In this document: piece after piece, positions 43,013-52,906 of the stretch
Layout: every line of letters starts with the position of its first letter
Numbering within the stretch: position 1 is the first letter of the stretch
Origin: Xanthocytophaga flava
GTDB lineage: Bacteria > Bacteroidota > Bacteroidia > Cytophagales > 172606-1
NCBI GenBank assembly: GCA_030068525.1
Contig: JASJOS010000015.1
Span: forward strand, 228,801-292,800
DNA: 64,000 nt
Reading direction: 5' to 3'
The notes under the pieces: model-generated
Databases searched by the model: none
The model's input: only the letters and a program-made list of their open reading frames with translations
Told to the model about the DNA's origin: nothing
Position numbers and translations under genes: made by a program

Positions 43013-44365
43013 ATGAAAAACGTTCTTACGTTCTTTGTTGTCCTGTTACCTTTTACGCTAACAGCTAGAGACATTACTGTACCTCTGGGACAAAAGATTA
43101 GCACTTATGCAGCTCAGGCGAATGCAGGCGATCGATTGCTTCTACAGGCTGGTACATATGAGGATCAGGATTATATAACTTTAAAAGCAGGCATCAGCGT
43201 CAAGGGAGCAGGCAAAGACCGTACCCTCATAAAAGTGAAACAATGGGCCTGGTATACCGGTTTTTTTAACTTACAAGGCACATCTGGTTCAAATGGTAAC
43301 ATTGAGATCTCAGATATGACACTGGATGGACAGAATGTGAGCTGGAGTGCTGTACGGAATGAAGAGTTGGGAGCGATAAAGATACACGATATCATCATAC
43401 GCAATTTTTACAGAAGTGCCATAGAACTGGTAGGATCCAGTTCAACACGACCACTACAGAATATTGAGATTTATAACTTTCTGATTGAGAATAGTTCGAA
43501 CGAAAATAATATTAGTGCGAATGGCAATATCCAGGCCTATGGGTTCCTCAATAACATTATGATCCATCATGGAACGATCATACATAACAATGGAGATGAG
43601 TTAGATGATCCTCTTATTCCTCAGGAGGCCAGAGGATTTGGCAAGTCAGGTTATGCGATCAAATTTCAGGAAACCTACGATGCCGACAATGGCTATCAGG
43701 CCGTAACAGGAAAAATAACCAATAGCCGGTTTTATGCACTCAAAATGGTTGCCAAAGCCACCAGCAAATTCAATGGTGGGTACACACCTACCATCAATTT
43801 TGAATTTTTTAATATAGAGACAGAAAACATTGAAATCTCAGACTGTGACTTTAACTCTCAACTAAGCCTGGAAAAAGAGAACAGCCGCAAGCCTGCCCTT
43901 TCCGCCTATGTTCGAAACAATCGGTTTAAAGTTATTCAGGGCGTTAGCTCTGTTCTCGAAATAGCCTTATCCAATGTGGTAGTGGAAGATAACGAATTTA
44001 ACTGGCTGGAAAACAAAGTTACCAATGTATGGGGAGCGGCAGGTCAGTACAATGGCAAAACCACACTTCTGACAGGACAACGAATTCGCAGAAACAAATT
44101 TTTATTTTACAACCAAAATCCAATTCTGTTCCGATATGACAGCGCCATCGGGGACTGGATATTTGAGTATAATACGATTATTGGAGGTAGTCCCACTGTA
44201 CTGGGTTTTCAGGGCAGCACATCCGCAGGCAGTCAGACAGTTACAATACAAGGTAATACATTTCAGTATACCTTTACACCTGTTGGGTATGTCAATACCA
44301 CTGAAAGTGTTTCAAAACCTGCAGTTATCAATGTAAACAATAACAAAACAAATGCGATAAATTAA
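43013..44365 (+). CDS. Secreted right-handed beta-helix protein (pectate-lyase-like fold)
   Basis: A 450-residue exported protein. The frame opens 23 codons earlier; ATGs at 42986 and 43013 both give signal peptides, and the latter (MKNVLTFFVVLLPFTLTA) is the standard length. The start of the mature part, DITVPLGQKISTYAAQANAGDRLLLQAGTYED, is the usual entry to parallel beta-helix proteins, followed by VKGAGKDRTLIK and many rungs with the pattern IEISDMTLDG, IKIHDIIIRNF, IEIYNFLIENSS and IEISDCDFNSQ. Such folds occur in polysaccharide lyases and in surface adhesins. No catalytic set is recognisable, so activity is not assigned. No T9SS tail is present. It stands alone after a family C element. 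Confidence 0.8.
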   Translation: MKNVLTFFVVLLPFTLTARDITVPLGQKISTYAAQANAGDRLLLQAGTYEDQDYITLKAGISVKGAGKDRTLIKVKQWAWYTGFFNLQGTSGSNGNIEISDMTLDGQNVSWSAVRNEELGAIKIHDIIIRNFYRSAIELVGSSSTRPLQNIEIYNFLIENSSNENNISANGNIQAYGFLNNIMIHHGTIIHNNGDELDDPLIPQEARGFGKSGYAIKFQETYDADNGYQAVTGKITNSRFYALKMVAKATSKFNGGYTPTINFEFFNIETENIEISDCDFNSQLSLEKENSRKPALSAYVRNNRFKVIQGVSSVLEIALSNVVVEDNEFNWLENKVTNVWGAAGQYNGKTTLLTGQRIRRNKFLFYNQNPILFRYDSAIGDWIFEYNTIIGGSPTVLGFQGSTSAGSQTVTIQGNTFQYTFTPVGYVNTTESVSKPAVINVNNNKTNAIN

Positions 44366-44382
44366 TAGCATCCCTTGACATA

Positions 44383-44441
44383 GCATACCCCAAACAGTTC
44401 CTATTTCCTAGTCAATTGGGGATAAACTATTTGGGGTATGC
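44383..44441. terminator. Candidate terminator between convergent genes
   Basis: A 12-bp perfect stem GCATACCCCAAA/TTTGGGGTATGC with a 35-nt loop, 17 bp after the beta-helix stop. A second, shorter pairing CCCCAA/TTGGGG inside the loop competes with it. CCTTATATACTTTT follows. Confidence 0.55.
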
Positions 44442-44597
44442 CCTTATATACTTTTATGTAAAATTGTCAAAAGTCTTACTAGATACGCTGCTGAGCAGAT
44501 ACTGCTGTGTTTTCCATCGCCCCTGAGTCCAAGCATCTTTGGTGTTGGCAGAGATACTCAAGGATGTCACATAGATCAGGCGTTGTACTACTCTATT

Positions 44598-45320
44598 TTA
44601 CAATCTATCCGGTTTACGTATCCTTTGTAAACAAAAGTTATCTTTCGAGTCAAGCTTTCCTATCATCAGATAGGAGGGGTATATACTGTGTTTTCTTGAT
44701 GTACCTATCCTATAATCATCCCATATATAGATAGAATCAATTCGCTGTTCGAGTTTCACAGGTGGATTCACAATACCCAATGCTTTATAGGTTGAATCCT
44801 GTGATTCATAAAAGTGAAGGGATCGGTAGGGAAGGTAAAACTGTTTTTCTTCTCCTTTTTTAATTTCATAAACCTGATCTCCTCTAAATTTGCCAAAATA
44901 CTCCATAAGGAGAGATTCTTCTTCCAAGTACACCATTGGTATTCCTTTTTCACGATGTTCTTTTTTATACCGGCCAATGTAAGGTCCATATATACTAAAC
45001 TTTTCTTCCAACAGACACCTGTTGTTGGCATAGACAGCGATGTTTGAATCCAGGTGATTGGTAATAGATAGAATGCAGTATTTGTCAAATTGATTGGCAA
45101 ACTTGGCTTTTCGTTCACTATCTCCCAGCTTTTCATTCATAGCTGCTATCGTGTTATCTTCCGGATGAATGATTTTGTAAACAATATGATCTGACTCTAT
45201 CTCTATGTTCTGCGGTTCTTTTTTAATAGTATCAGCTATATTGGAATCTGTACAGCCACTACCTGCAAGCAGACATATCCCTAAGGCTATTAGAAATGAA
45301 TAAATTCCTTTACAATGCAT
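44598..45320 (-). CDS. Lipoprotein of unknown function
   Basis: A 240-residue lipoprotein with signal MHCKGIYSFLIALGICLLAG and lipobox AGSGC (Cys23). The mature part is mixed alpha/beta and highly charged, with DNTIAAMNEKLGDSERKAKFANQFDKY and a later stretch RGDQVYEIKKGEEKQFYLPYRSL. No family recognised. On the same strand 87 bp downstream of the exported protein at 45408-46004, with which it might share a transcript and, by length and style, a related role. The side of the membrane is not determined. Confidence 0.65.
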   Translation of the reverse strand: MHCKGIYSFLIALGICLLAGSGCTDSNIADTIKKEPQNIEIESDHIVYKIIHPEDNTIAAMNEKLGDSERKAKFANQFDKYCILSITNHLDSNIAVYANNRCLLEEKFSIYGPYIGRYKKEHREKGIPMVYLEEESLLMEYFGKFRGDQVYEIKKGEEKQFYLPYRSLHFYESQDSTYKALGIVNPPVKLEQRIDSIYIWDDYRIGTSRKHSIYPSYLMIGKLDSKDNFCLQRIRKPDRL

Positions 45321-45407
45321 AATTCTGTTACTGTCTGTGGGTAAGAGTATAGAGTAAACGTAGTATGTGTGTCAGCATATATACCAGATTGTAGATACTA
45401 TCGTCTG

Positions 45408-46004
45408 CTATCTGAATAAATTTCCATAACTGGATTTGCAGACAACAGGAGAGAATTTGCTTTGTATGGTTCCTTGTTTAAAATGAGAAATACTTTCATA
45501 GGATACAAACGACCAGTCTTTATCCCTGCAACTCAGATGTATTTTAAATCTTCTAAATGCGTTGATAATTTGCTTTTGGGAGAGTTTTTCACTGTTTCGG
45601 GAATTCCATTTTTTTGCCTTGTATATATACAGAGATGAGTTTTTGTCCGGACAGATTAGGTAATATACATATTCGGCTTCTTCTCCACTTGCAAATTCTT
45701 CAACAAGATAAAACTCATCTTTACTGAGATTGATAATGGCACTATCAACCAGGAGTGTCAGAATTTTCATTCGTATGCCATCAGGTGCCGAAAGATCCTG
45801 CACTACATTCTTGGCTCCATCCATAACTTTCAACTCATACACATCTTTTGTCCGGATCGGATTGAAAGACAAAAGTGATGCATCCTTCCATCTGGTAAGC
45901 ACTGTATCCATAATAGAAGAATCTTTTGCAAAAAACTTGTTGGAGGATGGATACAACAGCAAAAGATTCGGTAACGTGAGTAAGATCAAAAACAGATTTT
46001 TCAT
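45408..46004 (-). CDS. Exported protein of unknown function
   Basis: A 198-residue protein whose start MKNLFLILLTLPNLLLLYPS is a hydrophobic export signal or membrane anchor with no clear cleavage site. The mature part has strands DVYELKVMDGAKNV, SAIINLSKDEFYLVEEFASGEEAEYVYYLICPD and a basic helix QKIINAFRRFKIHLSC. Three cysteines (in YLICPD, HLSCRD and VVCKSS) may form a disulfide. No family recognised. It probably sits upstream of the lipoprotein gene in one transcript. Confidence 0.6.
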   Translation of the reverse strand: MKNLFLILLTLPNLLLLYPSSNKFFAKDSSIMDTVLTRWKDASLLSFNPIRTKDVYELKVMDGAKNVVQDLSAPDGIRMKILTLLVDSAIINLSKDEFYLVEEFASGEEAEYVYYLICPDKNSSLYIYKAKKWNSRNSEKLSQKQIINAFRRFKIHLSCRDKDWSFVSYESISHFKQGTIQSKFSPVVCKSSYGNLFR

Positions 46005-46602
46005 GATTCCGGTTAATTTTCAAATAATAAAAATCTGCTTAATGTACTACTGATTACTATATAAATCTACTACAGTTACAGTACTCTTTGTGAGTACGTT
46101 TGAAGGATTTAGTATTTTCCCTATCAGCTCTGCTGGTAATGGAACAAAATAATTTGAATGGAGAGAATGAACGGCTACTGTAGGCACTTTCCATACAACT
46201 GGTATCTGTTTTTACAGCTAATTGTGAGGCTGCATGTCTTTCTATCCACCACCACCTGCTTAACTTACTTCTATCTATTTCCAGACAAAAGTTCACTGTA
46301 AAAAAAGGAAATTATAGTAGTTGCCATAAATCCTTGGTATTTGTTTAGGCACCTTTTTGATTTAATTTCTCTATCTATTCTATGGTAAAAAACTTTACAG
46401 CTTACTTTTTCATTTATGCTTGTTTCTGTTGTATTCTCTGTGATAGGCCATTGGGTCGTCTGTTTTTTATTGTAGTGTATATTATCAAATAAACTACTTT
46501 TTATAGAGTTAGGTAAGTTTTGATGTAAGAAAGCGTCAAAACGAATAATTAGGCGTTGCATTTATTTATCTACTTTTACAGTCTATATTCTGTATTTGTT
46601 AT
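46005..46602. other. Non-coding region upstream of the NHL-repeat gene
   Basis: 598 bases with no gene that can be supported. Two minus-strand frames (46057-46296 and 46271-46561) overlap each other and have low-complexity, Ser- and Asn-rich products without motifs; they are judged to be chance. The region should contain divergent promoters. Confidence 0.35.
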
Positions 46603-49600
46603 ATGATAAAATCTCTACTTTCAGGTATTCTATTTATACTCACTACTACACTCTTTTGTATTTCGGGATGGAGCCAGCAAAATTATACGATTAAGCGTGT
46701 TTTAGGAAAACCCAATTGGGAATACGCAACAGGCATTACTGTAGACAAACAAGGTTCTATTTATGTTTCCAGTGATATTGGGGGGATTATGAAGATAGAT
46801 TCTAATGGTTTCTATCAATCTGCTTTAGCCTATATTTCCGAGGGGACTGATAAATCTATGGTAAAACCTACTGTTTTGGATGAATCGGGTAATGTGTGGA
46901 TAGCGGATAGTTACAACAATCAGGTTGTAAAATTTGATTCAAGAGGAGATATTCTACTGAAATTTGGATCTAAGGGAACTGGAAATGGCCAATTTAACTA
47001 TCCTACTGGAATAACCATAGATCGCCAGGGTAATATCTGGATTGCAGATCAGGCGAATAATCGTATTCAGAAGTTTGATGCCAACGGTAAGTTTCTGCTA
47101 AAAGTAGGATCTTTGGGCGAGGCTATTGGACAGTTTAATTATCCCTGGGATATAGAAACAGATAGTCAGGACAATGTCTGGGTTGTAGATACGTGGAACA
47201 ATCGCCTCCAGAAGTTTGATAAGAACGGTGTGTTTTTGATGACATTCGGAACGTTTGGTTCAGATGAAGGTCAATTTAACTATCCTAATGGAATTGCTAT
47301 AGACTATAAAGGTAATATTTGGGTAACTAATATTAGCAGTTATCGTATTCAGAAATACGATGCCAATGGCAAGTTTATCAAACTATACGGATCTCCGGGA
47401 TTAGATAATGATCAGTTCAATAGGCCACAGGATATTACTATAGATCCTCAGGGCAATACCTGGGTTATAGATAGTTGGAACAATCGTATTCAAAAGTTTG
47501 ATGCAGAAGGTAGTTTCCTGCTTACTATAGGCTTCAATGGTTCCGGAGATGCTCAATTGAGTAGTCCATTCAGTTTGACAACAGATCTGCAGGGTAATGT
47601 TTGGATTACAGACAAAGACAATTCATCCGTCAAAAAATTTGATCCCAATGGCAGGTTTTTGGTAAAGTTTGGCTCTAAAGGTACCGGGGATGGCCAATTT
47701 GGATCTCTAACTGGAATTGCTATAGATCCTCAGGGAAATATCTGGGTAGCAGATCCTGATAACTATCGTATTCAGAAGTTTGATAAGAATGGTAAATTTT
47801 TGCTTAAGGTAGGGTCTTTTGGGTTGGAGAAGGGGCAGTTTGTATACCCTAGTAGTTTGACAACAGATAGCCAGGGCAATATCTGGGTAACAGATCCCAA
47901 TGTGTATCGTATTCAAAAATTTGATCCCAATGGAAAGTTCTTAGTAGAGATTAACTCTTCCAATCCTAATCTAGAGGAGTATTTTTATGCTAGTGGTATT
48001 GAAACAGACAGTGACGATAATCTATGGATAGCAGACCCTCATCGGCCTTGTATTTATAAATTTGATGCTAATGGCAAGTTTTTACTGCGGTTAACTAATA
48101 TGATAGGCCTCCCTACGGGTATTACTGTAGCTAAAAGCGGAGATCTCTATTGTCTGAGTCAGGGGACAGGAGTGATAGTTTATAGTACAAATGAAAAGTC
48201 GTTCATCCTGGGTAAAGTCTACTCCGACAAAAATCAGAATTGTAGCTTTGATGCTTCAGATGAACCACTTTCAGATATTATGCTGGTAGCAAATCCAGGT
48301 GGATATTATAGTAGCACCGATAAGCTGGGTAATTATCGCATAGTGGTTCCTGTAGGTACGTATACAGTTAGTCAGGTACTAAATGCAGACAATGTATTGT
48401 TACAACCTACCTGTCCTGTTACGAATGTGTCTGAACCTGTTACACTAGTGAAGGAAGGAGATCAGGTAACAGGTATTAACTTTGCCAACAACGCTACGGC
48501 TATCCCTCATCTAGAGGTATCCGTAAGTTCTACTCGTCGCCGGAGATGTTTTGCCAGCACCACAGTTGTCAACTATTCCAATACAGGCTATGCTTCTGCT
48601 TCAAATGTAAAAGTGTATGTGAAAATGCCTAAGTATATAATACTAAAATCTGCCAATAAGCCTTATATCATTGACTCAGATAGTAATTACGTTTTCAGTA
48701 TTGATAGCCTCAACGCTAAGCAATCAGGTACAATCTATATTAGTGACTCTGTTGCCTGTATCGCTAATATTTGGGGACTAACAGCCTGTACCAAAGTCTG
48801 GATTTCGCCTGCTAATAATTATACGTTGCCAGATAATTCTCAATGGGATCACTCAGATGTTGTACTCACAGGAAAGTGTATCGAAAATGGTCGTGTACAG
48901 ATGGTGATTAAAAACATCGGACAGGCAATGGTTGATAGTGCTGAGTTTCGTGTTATGCTCAATGCGCAACTGGCTTTCCGCAAAAACTATAAGCTGGAAT
49001 CTGGAGATAGCTTAGTGTTGAAAGTGCCTGCCAATGGTAAAACAGTCCGTCTGGAAGCCGACCAGCGACCGAATCATCCCCGTAAGTCCCAAACCAATCT
49101 GACTATCGAAGGGTGTATAGCCTCTACCAGTGATGTAGTCAGCAAAGGCTTTGTAGATATATTACCTCAGGATGATGTTGAACCCGAAGTGGCTATTCAA
49201 TGTATGCGGATTGTAGATTCCTATGATCCTAACGACAAACTCGTAAGCCCTGCAGGTACTGCCAATGAGCATTATACACCAACAGGCTCTGAACTAAAAT
49301 ATACGATTCGCTTCCAGAATACAGGTACGGATTATGCCTACAAAGTAGTGGTAGTAGATACCCTGTCTGAAAACCTGGATATAGCTACTCTGCAAATGGG
49401 AGCTGCTTCACACAGTTATTCACTGAAAGTAAGTGGAAAAGGCAGACCTGTTTTAACCTGGACGTTTACTGATATTAACCTGCCAGATAGCACTCGTGAT
49501 CAGAAAGGTAGCAATGGGTTTATTCAGTTCTCAATCAAGCCCAAAGATAATTTGCCCGAAAAGACGCTGATTGAGAATTATGCGGATATCTTCTTTGACT

Positions 49601-49974
49601 ATAATGATCCGGTGCGCACTAACGCTACGGCAAATGTCATGTATGATGTGCCAAAAGTAATAGATGCTGCTAATCAGCTGGATGAGAGTATTATTGATAA
49701 GGTAATGGCGGCTGAACCAGATGCGTTGAAAGGCAAGCTGAGTCTGTATCCCAATCCTACCCAGAGTCAGGTGTGGATACAATCGGTAGATGCCTCTGTG
49801 CGCATTGAGCAGGTTAAGCTCTATAATCTGTTGGGTGAGGCGCAGACTGTAAGCCAATCCTCGGTAGATAGCTGGGCTGTACAGATTAATATGCAGGCTA
49901 AGCCCAAAGGAATGTATCTGGTACATATTCAGACTAACAAGGGTACTTCGATACAGCGCGTAGTGGTACAGTAG
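46603..49974 (+). CDS. Large secreted NHL-repeat beta-propeller protein with T9SS sorting tail
   Basis: A 1123-residue secreted protein with signal MIKSLLSGILFILTTTLFCISGWSQ. Residues about 35-530 are nine or ten NHL repeats of 47 residues each (core pattern GITIDxQGNIWIAD...NNRIQKFDxNGKFLLKFGSxGxGxGQFN), enough for one or two six- to eight-bladed propellers. A SdrD/CnaB-like domain (540-625, LGKVYSDKNQNCSFD), DUF11-like domains (640-1010, ending in SFDPNDKLV-type and NYADIFFDYNDPVRTN motifs) and a C-terminal type A T9SS sorting domain (about 1050-1123, LSLYPNPTQSQVWIQ...GMYLVHIQTNKG...RVVVQ) follow. The tail directs export by the type IX system and attachment to the cell surface or release. 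NHL repeats usually bind proteins or act as lyases; which applies is unknown. The gene is alone on its strand. Confidence 0.9.
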   Translation: MIKSLLSGILFILTTTLFCISGWSQQNYTIKRVLGKPNWEYATGITVDKQGSIYVSSDIGGIMKIDSNGFYQSALAYISEGTDKSMVKPTVLDESGNVWIADSYNNQVVKFDSRGDILLKFGSKGTGNGQFNYPTGITIDRQGNIWIADQANNRIQKFDANGKFLLKVGSLGEAIGQFNYPWDIETDSQDNVWVVDTWNNRLQKFDKNGVFLMTFGTFGSDEGQFNYPNGIAIDYKGNIWVTNISSYRIQKYDANGKFIKLYGSPGLDNDQFNRPQDITIDPQGNTWVIDSWNNRIQKFDAEGSFLLTIGFNGSGDAQLSSPFSLTTDLQGNVWITDKDNSSVKKFDPNGRFLVKFGSKGTGDGQFGSLTGIAIDPQGNIWVADPDNYRIQKFDKNGKFLLKVGSFGLEKGQFVYPSSLTTDSQGNIWVTDPNVYRIQKFDPNGKFLVEINSSNPNLEEYFYASGIETDSDDNLWIADPHRPCIYKFDANGKFLLRLTNMIGLPTGITVAKSGDLYCLSQGTGVIVYSTNEKSFILGKVYSDKNQNCSFDASDEPLSDIMLVANPGGYYSSTDKLGNYRIVVPVGTYTVSQVLNADNVLLQPTCPVTNVSEPVTLVKEGDQVTGINFANNATAIPHLEVSVSSTRRRRCFASTTVVNYSNTGYASASNVKVYVKMPKYIILKSANKPYIIDSDSNYVFSIDSLNAKQSGTIYISDSVACIANIWGLTACTKVWISPANNYTLPDNSQWDHSDVVLTGKCIENGRVQMVIKNIGQAMVDSAEFRVMLNAQLAFRKNYKLESGDSLVLKVPANGKTVRLEADQRPNHPRKSQTNLTIEGCIASTSDVVSKGFVDILPQDDVEPEVAIQCMRIVDSYDPNDKLVSPAGTANEHYTPTGSELKYTIRFQNTGTDYAYKVVVVDTLSENLDIATLQMGAASHSYSLKVSGKGRPVLTWTFTDINLPDSTRDQKGSNGFIQFSIKPKDNLPEKTLIENYADIFFDYNDPVRTNATANVMYDVPKVIDAANQLDESIIDKVMAAEPDALKGKLSLYPNPTQSQVWIQSVDASVRIEQVKLYNLLGEAQTVSQSSVDSWAVQINMQAKPKGMYLVHIQTNKGTSIQRVVVQ

Positions 49975-50074
49975 GAGAGGGCATAGGTTAAACCAACGGA
50001 TCTGGCTATAAGAGAAATACCTTTGCAGATGAGAATAAACAAAAAGGCTTTTGTAAAGAATATAAGGTAACTCA

Positions 50075-50106
50075 ACAAAGGTTTGGATGTATGTCTGAAC
50101 CTTTGT
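50075..50106 (+). terminator. Weak terminator-like hairpin after the NHL gene
   Basis: A 9-bp perfect stem ACAAAGGTT/AACCTTTGT with a 14-nt loop, about 100 bp after the stop. It is not followed by a T-run, so its function is uncertain. Confidence 0.4.
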
Positions 50107-50206
50107 GGTAGTTTATAGTCATTGGCTTACTTTCCTGTATTACTAAGACTAGCTGAAAAAGAGCAAAGAAATCATTTTGAAAGCCTACATTTAAAGAGAA
50201 ATATAT

Positions 50207-50734
50207 ATGAGCAGTACAATGGACAAGATAGTAACCTGTAGTATTATGTTGCTAATCGTAGGTGGTATTGTCTTCGTGGCTTATAATTCTATGGATACTT
50301 CTTTTAAAGGAAAACCTGTTCAAACAATCGCACTAATTAGTAAAAGAGTTCCTTTAGCGACTGGGTTCGGTGGTGTTTTTACCTATGATTCTTGCAGTAC
50401 CATATTAACACTGTCAGGAACTGATATTGTGGGGGACAGGTATTATGCCGAATATGATAGTGAAGATTGTGAAAACCTGAACGTATTTTATAACAGACCT
50501 GTCTTTTTAGAAGATGAAAAAACACATAAAACAACAGGAGTGCTTCTGAGTGTAATGTCTGTCTTTGGTTCTGTTAAGTTTGAATATACTGTTGATGGGA
50601 AAGACTATGAACGTATTCAATATATAGGATCTGACTCTCTGAAGAACTACCCTAATCTAAGAGAAGGACAAGCACTCGAAGTGACCTATTGGGTTGAAAA
50701 TCCGGCCAGATCTATTATATATCTGGATAAATAA
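50207..50734 (+). CDS. Membrane-anchored protein of unknown function
   Basis: A 175-residue protein with one N-terminal span (MDKIVTCSIMLLIVGGIVFVAY) and a soluble beta-rich domain of about 140 residues. It contains two cysteines at about 62 and 87 (TYDSCSTI, SEDCENL) that could pair in the periplasm. It ends EVTYWVENPARSIIYLDK. No family recognised. A second single-span protein begins 48 bp downstream on the same strand, and the two may be co-transcribed. Confidence 0.6.
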   Translation: MSSTMDKIVTCSIMLLIVGGIVFVAYNSMDTSFKGKPVQTIALISKRVPLATGFGGVFTYDSCSTILTLSGTDIVGDRYYAEYDSEDCENLNVFYNRPVFLEDEKTHKTTGVLLSVMSVFGSVKFEYTVDGKDYERIQYIGSDSLKNYPNLREGQALEVTYWVENPARSIIYLDK

Positions 50735-50781
50735 ATGCATATGTGGAAGTTTTTTTGATAGTGTAATCATTGTTTTCTTCC

Positions 50782-51357
50782 ATGCACCATAAAATACCTT
50801 CCAAAATGAATGATCGTGTTACAAAAGCATTAATGTTTTCCTTCTATGGGGCATTATTAAGTATACCACTCTATGGTGTATGGTTCATCTATATTAGATA
50901 TGAGCAATGGGTTGCAAAAAACTACTATCAGGAAATTAAAGATAACCCCAAAATATATACCTATCAGATTTTGGATAACAATTTGGAACCCGTTTTTTAT
51001 ATAACAGATTTAGATTATGCACAAGATTTAAGAAGTTATTATGATAGTTTATTGATAAGAGAAGGACGGTCAATGAGTGAAATCAGTTATACTTTCCCTA
51101 CAAAACTCCTTCTCACTCCTAAAAAGCCTCTTTTGTTTATACAATACGTTGGTCCTGATTCTTCTTTGGTAGAATTTATTAATTTTAACCTGGATTGTTA
51201 TGGATACTGGCGTGGGTATGCAGATAGAAGAGTTATACATTTTGAACTTGCTCCTGATTCACTGGTTACCAAGCTATTCAAGGATATTAATAATAGAAGT
51301 GTAAAGAATCCGCATAGAAACTTTACTACTAGTCCATTTGGATGGCAGTGTGATTGA
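50782..51357 (+). CDS. Membrane-anchored protein of unknown function
   Basis: A 191-residue protein with one span at about 18-40 (MFSFYGALLSIPLYGVWFIYI) and a tyrosine-rich soluble domain. Possible starts are ATG at 50782 (MHHKIPSKMNDRV) or 50806 (MNDRV); a TTG four codons upstream is less likely. Like its upstream neighbour it has a single anchor and an uncharacterised periplasmic-type domain, with PTKLLLTPKKPLLFIQYVG as the most conserved-looking part. No family recognised. Confidence 0.6.
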   Translation: MHHKIPSKMNDRVTKALMFSFYGALLSIPLYGVWFIYIRYEQWVAKNYYQEIKDNPKIYTYQILDNNLEPVFYITDLDYAQDLRSYYDSLLIREGRSMSEISYTFPTKLLLTPKKPLLFIQYVGPDSSLVEFINFNLDCYGYWRGYADRRVIHFELAPDSLVTKLFKDINNRSVKNPHRNFTTSPFGWQCD

Positions 51358-51843
51358 CTTCCCATAGGTTCCAGGTTTCCCAATCTGGTTACAGAGCTCT
51401 TGTAAATAAACTCAAAGTACCGTTCAGTTGTCAACTCCATAGCTAGCTTCTAGCCCATTAACTCATAGGCTAAACCTGATGTGCATAGAAAATCCCATAG
51501 ATCATATTCATAGATCATATTCAAAGAAACAACTTTCCATTCAGCGACCAGCGGTGCAGTAAGATGAAGTAGTACAAATGATTTCTATTGATAAACTTTC
51601 TAACGCAAAAGGTCTAAAGACGCATTCAGGCCTTTTGCTTGCTACCTTCAAGGAAAAGAAACTTTAGTTTTGACTCTTCGATTGCTATCCAATCGGATAA
51701 AGGCTATTTTAATCTACACACTAAGTATGATGTAAAGTTTATAAAAATTGTACTAGGGACTGAATCCTGGTTGGAAATGAATTTTTACAGAAACTCATGT
51801 CATTGGGTACCCGTTTCGGATACACTTGCCGGTAGCCTTCCTC
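51358..51843. other. Convergent intergenic region with hairpin and 13-bp tandem repeat
   Basis: 486 bases without a supported gene. A tandem duplication CATAGATCATATT twice lies at about 51498-51525. A hairpin GCAAAAGG/CCTTTTGC (51605-51638, 18-nt loop) might terminate the plus-strand genes. A 71-codon frame from 51639 starting at TTG shows no gene-like features. Confidence 0.4.
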
Positions 51844-52728
51844 TCAAGAGCTGATTTCAAGCTTATAGCCTTTGCCACGTATGACAACAATCTTGATGTT
51901 CGGATCAAATTCCAGTTTTTTCCTGAGTTTGGAAATGAACATATCCAGACTACGGCCTACAATAACCCCTTCATCTTCCCATATCTCTTTTTGTAGCCGG
52001 CTTCGCTCGATAGCCTCGTTAGGAGACAACGCGAAAATGCGTAGTACACGGGTTTCCGTTTTGGTCAGATCTATAGTCTTTCCATTGGTCAGGAGCTTAC
52101 CCGTCTCTGTGTTGAACGACATTGACCCTAACGTGACTATAGCGGGACTGTCAGGTAAGGCCTTCCGTGGCTTAACAGATCTTAAAAAAATAAATCCAGC
52201 AAATGCTAAAACGGTCAGGCTGCCCAGAAAATATCCATTCGATGAGGTAATTATTCCGGTCGGTTTGAATTTAATGTTAATCTTGTAACACGCCAGGGGT
52301 TGGCGTCTTCCGATACAGGCTACAATGTCATCTTTCTTATTTTTTGATATCACATATCCGTAGACTATGGTGGCATCGGAACAGTTAAGTACATTGACAA
52401 CATACTCACTTGCAAGCGGATCTTTGGCCAGCAAACGCTGGGTATTATTTACCAGGGAGCCGGGTTGGAAAGCAAACGCATGTTCAAAGCTTATCTGGTA
52501 TTCATTACCGGCAATCTTTTTTACCGGTAGTACCCGTGAGGTACTGTCGCCCGACTGAAGGAGCAGTTCGTGTCCGATCCGGCGAAGCAGAATTTCCCTT
52601 CGGGCAGAGTCAAAGTCATCATTGCCGGTCATACGGAAAGCCACGCAGATTACCGAAATGAACAACAGAATCAGTACTCCACCGATGTGCTTACGTTTCA
52701 TATGCAGGAAATTTCTTTTAACAAGCAT
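51844..52728 (-). CDS. Membrane-bound transcriptional regulator: two spans and a C-terminal winged helix
   Basis: A 294-residue protein. A first span is at about 14-34 (GGVLILLFISVICVAF), a periplasmic domain of about 130 residues follows with two or three cysteines (VLNCSDA, IVACIGR, LACYK), then a second span at 167-185 (FLGSLTVLAFAGFIFL), and residues 200-294 are an OmpR/PhoB-type winged helix (VTLGSMSFNTETGKLLTNGKTIDLTKTETRVLRIFAL...GRSLDMFISKLRKKLE...VIRGKGYKLE). Known membrane regulators of the ToxR/CadC type carry the winged helix at the N-terminus, so the order here is reversed, although both ends of the DNA-binding part still lie in the cytoplasm. The ATG at 52701 (MKRKHIGG) is an alternative start. 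It is divergent from the small exported protein and permease genes, its probable targets. Confidence 0.85.
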   Translation of the reverse strand: MLVKRNFLHMKRKHIGGVLILLFISVICVAFRMTGNDDFDSARREILLRRIGHELLLQSGDSTSRVLPVKKIAGNEYQISFEHAFAFQPGSLVNNTQRLLAKDPLASEYVVNVLNCSDATIVYGYVISKNKKDDIVACIGRRQPLACYKINIKFKPTGIITSSNGYFLGSLTVLAFAGFIFLRSVKPRKALPDSPAIVTLGSMSFNTETGKLLTNGKTIDLTKTETRVLRIFALSPNEAIERSRLQKEIWEDEGVIVGRSLDMFISKLRKKLEFDPNIKIVVIRGKGYKLEISS

Positions 52729-52906
52729 ACTGTCACGAGAAAATTTACAAAGTTTACAGTATTATTTACAATCCAAATTTCTCAAACCGAAGAATCTCAA
52801 AGTAGATTTGCTGCATCAATTTAGAAAGGAACCTATCCTGGTTTTGCTCAAACCCGCACGGTAAATCAGGATCGCTTCATCACCATTTAAAAGCAAAAAT
52901 ACATAT

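Noticed and set aside
46057..46561. Two overlapping minus-strand frames of 79 and 96 codons
   Set aside because: They overlap each other, lack signals or motifs and have biased, unlikely compositions.
51639..51854. 71-codon plus-strand frame starting at TTG
   Set aside because: No start context and it overlaps the end of the convergent regulator gene; probably chance.
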